From the NCBI GenBank assembly GCA_002702965.1, contig PADE01000167.1, positions 23,854 to 46,971 of the forward strand: DNA of 23,118 bases. Direction: 5' to 3'. The position numbers and the translations under genes were made by a program. Origin of the DNA: Planctomycetaceae bacterium (GTDB lineage Bacteria > Planctomycetota > Planctomycetia > Pirellulales > Pirellulaceae). Shown here piece by piece: positions 16,810 through 23,118 of this stretch (position 1 is the first letter of the stretch; the number at the start of each line of letters is the position of its first letter). The notes under the pieces are model-generated. The model worked only from the letters and a program-made list of their open reading frames with translations, did not search any database and had not been told where the DNA came from.

Positions 16810-19182
16810 CTACTGGTTTTCGTCGTCAAAGGCCTCTTGAAGGATGGCGCCGTAGGCCTGTCTCGCCTTGTCAAAGGCTTTGGCTGCTGTCGCCCGCTCG
16901 TCTTCACGAATGCGGTTCTTCTTGGAGTTCCAGCAGACCTCGGTGGCCTCAAGACACCATTTCGCGCTTCGCTTGCTGGCCCGGATCGGCTCGCCATCGA
17001 CTTCGACAAAAATCGGATTGGTGTGCGCGCTGGGAAAGATCCGCAGTGCGATCCAACTCGAGCGGTCCAAGGCGTACTCAAACGCGAGGTTCTGGATCTG
17101 ACCGTCTGCCTCGATTTCCTGACGCGCAACGGACTGGCCATTGACGATGAGCTCCACGGGGACTTTCCGTGTTTCGCCGACGCGTGCCCGCTCAACATGC
17201 CAGTACGGCTTTTCGTCCAACCGTCGCCGCCGGATGTCCTCTCGGGGCGTCTCCGCGAGGAGGGCCGCGGCCTGGACTCCGATCGTCAGCTTCTGATTGT
17301 GTTGGGCTGCCAGGAAACTGGGGCGTCCCGCATCTCCCGATTCACCCACGCCGAGTCCATTGACTTGAAAATCGTACAGGTGCGACAACCCATCGCAGCA
17401 GTAGCTGCGCCCGTCCCGCAGCGCGAAGACCCAGTTGTCGTAGCTCAGTTCCTGCTTCTCGCCGAGCTTGACATACGCACGTCCCAGACCCACCCGCTCA
17501 CCGTAGATGCAGGGAAAATCGGTCTCCCCGCTAATGCGACAGATGTATCCGCAGTTGAGTGTGTGGTACCAGACGTTGAGTTCCCAGGTAACCGGTGTAT
17601 CGACAGCCGAAATAAAATCGCAAACCCCGTGAACGACATCGACGACGTACTCGTTGGCACCGATGCCGTCGAATCTTGGCATCGCGTAATCGGGCAACGT
17701 GTCGGGGGCGCGCCCCTTCCAGCCAGGATTGCTGCCTCCAAAACGACGATTGGGGAACTTCCGTGTGCCATCGGGCATGTAGTCGGGCAACTGCAGGCCC
17801 CAACCGCTGTGCGAGAACCCGACGACTCCCCCTTGTTCTTTTCCCCATTTGAGAATCGGCAGATCCCAACTGGGCCAATCCTCGACCCGCTTTGTTCCCG
17901 GGTAATCGTCTTCGGTCAGCCGCAACAGGCAGAGATGCCCGCAATGGTCGCTGGGGAATCCGGAAACTTCAACGTCGTACCGCATCAGATTGGTTTTGGT
18001 GGACAGCGGGTGCGTTTTGCCTTCAAAGAAGTCCTTTTGAAAGTACCAACAGGGTCCCCAGGTGAGTACGCAGCCGACGTTCAGGTCCTCGCCCCGAATG
18101 TGACGCATCATGGCGGCCGGATTGACCCCTTGGGTGGGTGCTTCGTAGTGGGAACAGCCTGCCGCGTGCACGTGGTGATCACCCGAGAACCAACCTTTGT
18201 CGGCGAGCTTGATCCAACGCTGCAACCGAAAGGTCTGGCGGTTGGTGGGTGAATTGGGAATCGCGATCTCCCGATGGAGGATCCGGTACTCAGGCCCGCG
18301 CGTATAGGTCACCTGGTAACGACCGGGTGGCAACAGCACCGTCTCTCCGCTGTCGCGGTAGATTTGATCGTGAAAGAAGAAATCGGGCGATAGGCGACGC
18401 GTACGCGCGGGGTAGACACGTCCGTTGGCGTCCCGAAAGATGAACTGTCCCGTGGTCGGCTGACCATCGTCATCGATGACTTCCAAGACTACACGCACCG
18501 CCGGTTGACATTCAAAAAGCACAGCCAATTCGTTGCGAAAACCCAGATCCTGCGATCCCTGCCCGACACTAAAGGAGAGCTTGGCCTCCCGTTTACCCGC
18601 ATCGCGACTGTAGAGTTGTAGGATCCGGTATTCGACCGTCAGCCCGGTAAGCGTTTTCGTCAGCGGTTTCTGATCAAACGTCGACAGGTCCATCCAGCGG
18701 TCTGCCACGTCCTGTGGTCGGACGTCCTGTTTGGGGCTCTTCGCACCCGTCGATCGACGCACGAGCGGCATTGCGTTGGGGCTGCTGGCCTGTAATGGCG
18801 GGTTGATGCCGGGTTCGTTGTGGACCTTGACCAGAAACAGACTCCAACCGTGCTGATTGAGTTTGGCTGCCGCGGGACCGCGTTCGACCTTGACGCGTTG
18901 TTCCGGGTTGACGTGAACCATCGCCAGCGTCAGTGAATCGAACAGTTTTTGGATCGCATTGGTAGCCTGGTTGTCGTCGGCTTCGGCAACCGCCGCAGCG
19001 AGGGCCTGCTGTTGTGGCACAGTGAGCGGTTGCCCGAGAAACTGGAGCGCCGCGGCGACACGTTTTGCCTGCGCTTTCAGCGGCTGCGCTTCGACTTCGA
19101 TGAGCGGCAACTCGGCAGCTATCGCGCACACTGAGAGTCCAAGTGCGATCGTGACAGCGACGAAGAACCGTGCGAACAGCAT
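16810..19182 (-). CDS. Large exported CehA/McbA-type PHP metallohydrolase-like protein
   Basis: 790 residues from ATG 19182, which has AAGGA seven bases upstream and begins a clear signal peptide (FFVAVTIALGLSVCAIAAE). The frame extends 46 codons further up but without a ribosome site or signal. Residues about 25-310 form an N-terminal region I cannot assign, with a stretch near 250-300 (VRVVLEVIDDDGQPTTGQFIFRD) that looks like a carboxypeptidase-regulatory or Ig-like fold. At about 334-339 GDHHVH gives the HxH metal motif that opens the PHP domain of CehA/McbA-type phosphoesterases. Further His residues (HCGHLCLL, GVVGFSHSGWG) are in suitable places. The C-terminal region is Cys- and Trp-rich, ending in a charged helix. 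Members hydrolyse phosphoester or carbamate-type bonds; the substrate is unknown. It is divergent from the cyclophilin-like gene and convergent with the dehydratase gene. Confidence 0.85.
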   Translation of the reverse strand: MLFARFFVAVTIALGLSVCAIAAELPLIEVEAQPLKAQAKRVAAALQFLGQPLTVPQQQALAAAVAEADDNQATNAIQKLFDSLTLAMVHVNPEQRVKVERGPAAAKLNQHGWSLFLVKVHNEPGINPPLQASSPNAMPLVRRSTGAKSPKQDVRPQDVADRWMDLSTFDQKPLTKTLTGLTVEYRILQLYSRDAGKREAKLSFSVGQGSQDLGFRNELAVLFECQPAVRVVLEVIDDDGQPTTGQFIFRDANGRVYPARTRRLSPDFFFHDQIYRDSGETVLLPPGRYQVTYTRGPEYRILHREIAIPNSPTNRQTFRLQRWIKLADKGWFSGDHHVHAAGCSHYEAPTQGVNPAAMMRHIRGEDLNVGCVLTWGPCWYFQKDFFEGKTHPLSTKTNLMRYDVEVSGFPSDHCGHLCLLRLTEDDYPGTKRVEDWPSWDLPILKWGKEQGGVVGFSHSGWGLQLPDYMPDGTRKFPNRRFGGSNPGWKGRAPDTLPDYAMPRFDGIGANEYVVDVVHGVCDFISAVDTPVTWELNVWYHTLNCGYICRISGETDFPCIYGERVGLGRAYVKLGEKQELSYDNWVFALRDGRSYCCDGLSHLYDFQVNGLGVGESGDAGRPSFLAAQHNQKLTIGVQAAALLAETPREDIRRRRLDEKPYWHVERARVGETRKVPVELIVNGQSVARQEIEADGQIQNLAFEYALDRSSWIALRIFPSAHTNPIFVEVDGEPIRASKRSAKWCLEATEVCWNSKKNRIREDERATAAKAFDKARQAYGAILQEAFDDENQ

Positions 19183-19333
19183 GCTAGATTCCTTGAAAGG
19201 AGGGTTGAACCAGATTCGAAACCCTGCGGTGACAAGTCCCGCATCGCCGAGGTTTGGGGTACGCTCAGCATACCGCACTTTAACACCGGGGAAAATCGAC
19301 CGACGGTCGCTTCTGGACAAACGGTTGGAATCC

Positions 19334-19339
19334 TATAAT
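19334..19339 (+). promoter_or_regulatory. Perfect -10 hexamer upstream of the cyclophilin-like gene
   Basis: TATAAT lies about 98 bases before the GTG start, in an AT-rich island of an otherwise GC-rich 254-bp divergent gap. At 17 bp upstream the -35 candidate is TTCTGG, a poor match. The 8-bp palindrome TTAATTAA lies seven bases downstream at 19346-19353 and could be part of an operator. Confidence 0.4.
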
Positions 19340-19436
19340 ACAGCTTTAATTAACGTATCGCCCGGGGTAAGAGGTGATACGCTGCGGTGTAGGATCCGGG
19401 GCGTCAACGGCACGGAACCGATCGGAGGGTGTCGCA

Positions 19437-19814
19437 GTGACGCACCGTATTCGCATCACGGCGGGCGAAATCGGTCTGTCAGCCGCCCTCAACCAAACCG
19501 ACACAGCGCAGGCACTGCTGGCCGCGTTGCCGCTGGAGGCGCCCGCAAACCGCTGGGGTGCGGAAATCTACTTTTCGATCCCCGTTGAGCGGGAGGGAGC
19601 GCCCGACGCGCGTGCGGAAATGGAGGTTGGAGAACTCGGCTACTGGCCGCCCGGTCGAGCTTTTTGTATTTTTTTTGGACCTACTCCCGCATCGCACGGC
19701 GATGAGCCCCGCGCTGCGAGTCCGGTCAATCCCGTCGGCAGGGTACTCGATGACCCGACGCGACTCGAAGAGGTGCCCGACGGCGCAATCGTCCGGATCG
19801 AACTCGCGGAGTGA
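19437..19814 (+). CDS. Cyclophilin-like fold protein (TM1367/DUF369 type)
   Basis: 125 residues from GTG 19437, chosen because GGAGGG lies seven bases upstream; the frame is open further up without a better site. The sequence is a single small domain matching the bacterial/archaeal cyclophilin-like family. Its marks are TAQALLAALPLEAPANRWG, EIYFSIPV, VGELGYWPPGRAFCIFFGPTP and SPVNPVGRV. Known structures have the cyclophilin barrel but lack the classic peptidyl-prolyl isomerase active site, and no enzymatic activity is established. No signal peptide is seen, so it is cytoplasmic. It stands alone between a divergent and a convergent gene, with its own -10 box and a hairpin right after its stop codon. 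Confidence 0.9.
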   Translation: MTHRIRITAGEIGLSAALNQTDTAQALLAALPLEAPANRWGAEIYFSIPVEREGAPDARAEMEVGELGYWPPGRAFCIFFGPTPASHGDEPRAASPVNPVGRVLDDPTRLEEVPDGAIVRIELAE

Positions 19815-19832
19815 CTCACCGGCAGCGGTGAG
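19815..19832. terminator. 7-bp stem-loop directly after the cyclophilin-like stop codon, possible bidirectional terminator
   Basis: CTCACCG (19815-19821) and CGGTGAG (19826-19832) form a perfect stem around the tetraloop GCAG, beginning on the base after TGA. It fills most of the 48-bp gap to the convergent pdxA-like gene. There is no U tract on either strand. Confidence 0.4.
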
Positions 19833-19862
19833 CGCACATGACCAGTGATCGCAACCCGGTCG

Positions 19863-20879
19863 TCAAGCTTGACCGACGGGTACAGTGCGCGCCTGCTGCG
19901 ACATCGACACGGCCAAGCGAATCGCCGTCTTCATATCTTCGGGGTCAGCCTGGTTCTTGCCGGCAATGTCAAATGCAGTGCCGTGGTCGACCGACGTACG
20001 TATGATCGGCAGGCCCAATGTCACGTTGACGGTGTGTTCGAAGTCGAGCACCTTCATCGGGATGTGACCCTGATCGTGATACATCGCGACGACCAGATCG
20101 TACTTCCCGCGAACCGCCTGGACGAACAGCGTATCGGCTGGCAGCGGACCTTCGCAGTCGATGCCCTGCGATCGGGCCGCGTCGATTGCCGGTTGAATGA
20201 AGTCCCGTTCTTCACGGCCAAACATCCCGTTCTCTCCGGCGTGCGGGTTGAGCCCACAGACGGCAACCCGGGGCGCCGTAAAGCCGAGCGAGCGGACCGC
20301 ATCGGAACCCAATCGAATCGTGTCCACGATCCGCTCGGTCGTCAACTGGGCTGCCTCCGCCAGGCTACAATGCGTCGTGACGTGCACGACACGCAGCCGG
20401 TCGTTGACGAGCAACATGCGAGATTGGTCGACGCCACACAATCCGGCGATGAATTCGGTATGACCGACAAACGGCTGGCCATTGAGCGCGACCGCCTCTT
20501 TGTTCAAAGGAGCCGTTACGATCGCAGTCGCGTCACCCCGCTGACAGAGTTCGGTCGCTCGCCGCACGTATTCAACGGCGGCCCGTCCGCTGGCGGCGCA
20601 GACTTCTGCGATCCGCCATTGTGATCGGTCTAGGAATCGACTGTCCAACACGATGACGCGCGCTTCGTCCGGCGCGGCTGCCAGATCGGTTACCGTTGAA
20701 TCGGGCTCGAATGGTAAGCCGGCCCCGACCGACTGGATCAACCAGCTCTCCCCGACGATGACGAACCGCGCGAGTTCCCGAATGGTCGGATCGGCCACAG
20801 CTTTGAGCGTGACTTCGGGCCCAATCCCCGCGGGGTCGCCCATCGACAGAGCAATCGTTGGCAATCTCGAGTCAACCAT
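19863..20879 (-). CDS. pdxA: PdxA-family NAD-dependent dehydrogenase, likely the acid-sugar (PdxA2) type
   Basis: 338 residues, normal for the family. PdxA oxidises and decarboxylates 4-phosphohydroxy-L-threonine for vitamin B6 synthesis. PdxA2 does the same to 4-phospho-D-threonate or erythronate, giving dihydroxyacetone phosphate. Visible marks are the start SMGDPAGIGPEV, GHTEF with His140, and metal ligands His170 (VTTHCSL), His213 (NPHAGENG) and His268 (YHDQGH). The end has TSVDHGTAFDIAGK. The wording RVVHVTTHCSLAEA, with His before VTTH and no LPL after it, recalls PdxA2 more than housekeeping PdxA; this is from memory of the families. The upstream gene on the same strand is a DUF1537 kinase, the known partner of PdxA2. 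No strong ribosome site is seen. A role in B6 synthesis cannot be excluded, because other B6 genes lie outside the window. Confidence 0.92.
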   Translation of the reverse strand: MVDSRLPTIALSMGDPAGIGPEVTLKAVADPTIRELARFVIVGESWLIQSVGAGLPFEPDSTVTDLAAAPDEARVIVLDSRFLDRSQWRIAEVCAASGRAAVEYVRRATELCQRGDATAIVTAPLNKEAVALNGQPFVGHTEFIAGLCGVDQSRMLLVNDRLRVVHVTTHCSLAEAAQLTTERIVDTIRLGSDAVRSLGFTAPRVAVCGLNPHAGENGMFGREERDFIQPAIDAARSQGIDCEGPLPADTLFVQAVRGKYDLVVAMYHDQGHIPMKVLDFEHTVNVTLGLPIIRTSVDHGTAFDIAGKNQADPEDMKTAIRLAVSMSQQARTVPVGQA

Positions 20880-21222
20880 ATTACGACAGATCTCAAGAGA
20901 GAGGCGGCAACGCGTCTACCAACCACCGGGGGTTGTGGGGGTGGGTCGACAGGACGCGTTGCGATAGTGTGTTGTTTGGTCCCGCCGATCCCGCGCCGGG
21001 ATCTGGTCCGGGGGTGACTCCAAGACGGGAACACTTCAAAACGGGAATGTTGTGGAAGACAAATGGAGTCCCCGAGTCGAGGGTCCAGTCGGCGAGCCCC
21101 GACTACTAATATCGTCTGCTGGCGTCGGAAACGGAACCCGGCATCAAAGTCGGTGTCCCGAAGCTGGCTCGTGAGACGTCCCAGCTGTCGCCGGGCCTCC
21201 CGCGGGTGCGGGCGGGTTGGAC
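20880..21222. other. 343-bp gap between the kinase and pdxA-like genes, no convincing gene
   Basis: Open frames here are Arg/Pro/Ser-rich without recognisable motifs and run on as out-of-frame extensions of the flanking genes. The one clear structure is a stem-loop, AGTCGG (21087-21092) with CCGACT (21099-21104). It lies about 120 bases after the kinase stop, with no T run. The gap is long for two genes expected to act in one pathway, so pdxA may have its own promoter here, but I found no good -35/-10 pair. Confidence 0.5.
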
Positions 21223-22437
21223 CTACTGTGGTGCCGGGCGTCGCTGGCAGAGGTCTCGGCACGCGGTTTGCAGCGCTCGATGGTCACCGAATCCTCCTGC
21301 CTTGGTGACTACCGGCGTCTCCGCCAGGAATCCGCCTCGCAGCAGTCCTCGCGGCAGTCCCCGGGTGACTTCCCGTGTGATCTGAATCTGCTCAACCGAT
21401 GCCAGCTCACAAATCCGCTGCGCTGTATCTCCACCTGAGAGCACGACGCCGGCCGGCTTCCAGTTTGCGACGCGCTCCAGTATCCAGGCGAGATGGGCTT
21501 GCTCTTGGGTACCGCGCCAGCGAACCGGAACTACCAAATGCTGTCCGGCGGCCAGCGCTCGCTGCAACTCGGTTGGACTCCAAAAATCGGCGGGCGGGAA
21601 CGCGGTCTCGCCGTCGGCGGTCAGCTGCTGCAATTGACGATCGGTTACCGGATTCGTCGAGCCGATAAATAGGACGACGTTCTCGGCGCGCGGAGCAGTC
21701 GGCGGCGGGTCGGTCGAATCTGCTACCGGTGAATCGGTGTCGTCGCTCAAATGGTAGGCCAGTCCGGCGGACCCGACACCGAGCACGGTATCGGCAAGCT
21801 TCACGCACGCTCGGCCGATGGCGGCCAGATCGCTGTGGTCGACGGCGTCGACCACAGCGATGCGAGACCCTCGTTGGGCCGCGGCACGCAGCGCCCCGAT
21901 CAGCGTTGGGAGGCCCTCTGCAACCTGTTGGAAATCGATGGTTTCGATCGCAGGTTGCGAGTCGCTCGCCAGTAGCGTGGGCAGGTGGATTCGGGTCGAT
22001 TCACGTTGTTGGCCGAGTCGCAATTCTCCCCGAATGAGCCGGCGTCCCATTTCCGGAAAAGCGGGTGCGACGACCGCCAGCGATCGGTTCAACCCTTGCA
22101 GGGCAGCTTCGATCTCGACCCCCAAGTTTCCTTGGAGCGTCGAATCGATTTTCTTGTAAACGACCTCAACTTGGCGCTCGGCGAATTGGTGTGCGGTTTG
22201 CCGGACACGCTGGAAGGCGACGTCCGGTGAGAGGGACCGGCTGTGCGTGGGGACCACCACGACTTCGCTGGTCGGTCCGTCGGGAAACGCTCCACGGCAA
22301 TAGACGGCGGGTTGAAAGCCACGCTGGCAGAATGCGGCGCCGCAGTCGCAAGCGCCTGTTAAGTCGTCTGCAATCACACCCCACCGCGGCGGGATGCGGG
22401 GACGAATACCGTGTCGGTCTGCTTCCGTGAATGACAT
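21223..22437 (-). CDS. DUF1537 family four-carbon acid sugar kinase (DtnK/DenK/OtnK-like)
   Basis: 404 residues. The family phosphorylates four-carbon acid sugars such as D-threonate, D-erythronate or a 3-keto derivative with ATP. The N-terminal domain opens with GVIADDLTGACDCGAAF (about 20-36), the hallmark substrate-binding block, and continues with YKKIDSTLQGN and APAFPEMGR. The C-terminal nucleotide-binding domain shows LFIGSTNPVTDRQL, LSGGDTAQRI (SGGDT at 334-338) and VTKAGGFGD (377-385). Both halves are complete and the length is typical. ATG 22437 has no good ribosome site, so translation may depend on the HEAT gene, which ends 60 bp upstream. The pdxA-like gene follows on the same strand. 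Which acid sugar is used cannot be told from sequence. Confidence 0.92.
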   Translation of the reverse strand: MSFTEADRHGIRPRIPPRWGVIADDLTGACDCGAAFCQRGFQPAVYCRGAFPDGPTSEVVVVPTHSRSLSPDVAFQRVRQTAHQFAERQVEVVYKKIDSTLQGNLGVEIEAALQGLNRSLAVVAPAFPEMGRRLIRGELRLGQQRESTRIHLPTLLASDSQPAIETIDFQQVAEGLPTLIGALRAAAQRGSRIAVVDAVDHSDLAAIGRACVKLADTVLGVGSAGLAYHLSDDTDSPVADSTDPPPTAPRAENVVLFIGSTNPVTDRQLQQLTADGETAFPPADFWSPTELQRALAAGQHLVVPVRWRGTQEQAHLAWILERVANWKPAGVVLSGGDTAQRICELASVEQIQITREVTRGLPRGLLRGGFLAETPVVTKAGGFGDHRALQTACRDLCQRRPAPQ

Positions 22438-22497
22438 GGGTCTGACGCGAAACGTCGGTCGGTGACGACAGCGAGTGAGCGCCGAATCAGAGTCTGA

Positions 22498-23118
22498 TCA
22501 GCAAGCCGGCGGCGGCTCTTGTTTTTCCGGCTTTGGCAGCCGATCCGGTGCCAGCGTTTCCAGCGCCGTGTGGGCTGCCTTCTGGACCAGCGGTTCGGGA
22601 TCCTCCAGTAACTTGATGATTTCGGGCACCGCGGATTTCGCGGCGGCCCCGATTTGACCCAACGAACGAACCGCATCGCGTCGCACACGGGTGGCCGGAT
22701 CGACCAAGACCGCGACCAGTGCCGGAACCGATTCCCCGGCCGCCGGCCCGATGTCACCCAACGCTTCTGCCGTGTGTTCGCGTACGGTTGCCTGCACGTC
22801 CTGGAGATGTTTGACCAGCAGCGGAACCGCGCTCGCGGCTCTTTCACGGACTTTGCCAATGGTGCGGGCGGCGTTCCAGCGGACCTCGGTTGGCAACCCG
22901 TTGTCGCTGAGTACTTGGGCCAGTTCTTGGAGCGCGGGATGGGCCTCTCGGCCGTACTCGCTCAGCGCCCGCAGGACTTCCACCGACCGTTCTCGCTCTA
23001 AAAGCTTGAGCAGCGCCGGAACCCCCTGGCCCGCGGGGACTCCCACTGCGGGAACCGCGGCGGCGGCGATCCGCCGCAAGTAGGGGTCGGGGTCCTCGAG
23101 CGTCACGGTTAGATCGCG
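22498..23118 (-). CDS. HEAT-repeat protein, 5' end outside the window
   Basis: The frame is open through the last base of the window, so the start is missing; about 207 codons are visible. The visible part is nearly all HEAT/PBS-lyase-like helical repeats of about 37-39 residues. Examples are VRWNAARTIGKVRERAASAVPLLVKHL, VREHTAEALGDIGPAAGESVPALVAVL and VRRDAVRSLGQIGAAAKSAVPEIIKLL shown by their Val-Arg starts and Pro-Leu ends. The C-terminus is a Lys/Pro-rich tail ending PPPAC. Such solenoids bind other proteins, and in planctomycetes many are exported or anchored; whether this one is cannot be seen. It lies 60 bp upstream of the kinase on the same strand, but a functional link is not evident. 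Confidence 0.88.
   Translation of the reverse strand, partial: RDLTVTLEDPDPYLRRIAAAAVPAVGVPAGQGVPALLKLLERERSVEVLRALSEYGREAHPALQELAQVLSDNGLPTEVRWNAARTIGKVRERAASAVPLLVKHLQDVQATVREHTAEALGDIGPAAGESVPALVAVLVDPATRVRRDAVRSLGQIGAAAKSAVPEIIKLLEDPEPLVQKAAHTALETLAPDRLPKPEKQEPPPAC

Noticed and set aside
16798..18252. Open frame of 484 codons on the + strand, opposite the metallohydrolase gene
   Set aside because: It lies wholly antisense to a gene with a clear signal peptide and metal motif. It lacks domain motifs and reflects the stop-poor reverse frames of GC-rich DNA.
20738..21262. Open frame of 174 codons on the minus strand across the kinase-pdxA gap
   Set aside because: It overlaps the start of the pdxA-like gene in another frame, is Arg/Pro-rich and has no recognisable domain.
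1..23118. Search for CRISPR arrays, insertion sequences, integrases, toxin-antitoxin pairs or defence genes
   Set aside because: No regularly spaced repeats beyond the 14-bp array, no transposase or integrase motif, and no recognised defence domain were found on either strand.

Overview
The window reads like a piece of a planctomycete chromosome, most probably Pirellulales. The main reason is the tandem pair at the left: a secreted multidomain protein with planctomycete cytochrome (PSCyt1/DUF1549) and PSD1/DUF1553 domains, followed 23 nt later by a Tat-type DUF1501 protein. This pair is a hallmark of that phylum. The DNA is GC-rich and several starts are GTG. Many products are secreted, and HEAT and WD40 repeat proteins are present. 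I see no rRNA, tRNA, CRISPR array, insertion sequence, phage gene or integration site. The taxon is inferred from gene content only.

Layout. Positions 174-4702 (+) hold the PSCyt/PSD1 gene and the DUF1501 gene, probably one operon. Positions 4800-5276 (-) encode a short secreted Pro/Tyr-rich protein, divergent from queG (5374-6510, +), the last enzyme of queuosine synthesis, here with a HEAT-like tail. Positions 6662-8296 (-) encode an exported WD40 protein whose closing blade is split off by a long coiled coil. Its leader carries three 14-bp repeats behind an extended -10. Positions 8699-9094 (-) encode a one-domain cupin downstream of a sodium/solute symporter (9217-11181, -). Divergent from these is a four-gene + strand run: PlsC-like acyltransferase, S9 peptidase, PhyH-type Fe(II)/2-oxoglutarate dioxygenase and PLP-dependent serine/threonine dehydratase-like enzyme (11315-16751). 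Positions 16810-19182 (-) encode a large exported PHP/CehA-type metallohydrolase-like protein. It is divergent from a small cyclophilin-like protein (19437-19814, +). The right end (-) holds a HEAT-repeat protein cut by the window edge, a DUF1537 acid-sugar kinase and a PdxA-family dehydrogenase.

The most informative functional link is the DUF1537 kinase with the PdxA-family enzyme. Together they suggest breakdown of a four-carbon acid sugar such as threonate or erythronate to dihydroxyacetone phosphate, rather than vitamin B6 synthesis. The dioxygenase-dehydratase pair could be a hydroxylate-then-eliminate module on an amino acid, but that is a guess from context. Structural oddities are a LamG-like domain nested inside PSD1, a coiled coil nested inside a beta-propeller, and perfect stem-loops without a U tract directly after the + strand stop codon at three of four convergent junctions.

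I did not find a defence system, a biosynthetic cluster or anything clearly unprecedented. Most of the window is recognisable planctomycete housekeeping and secreted-protein content.
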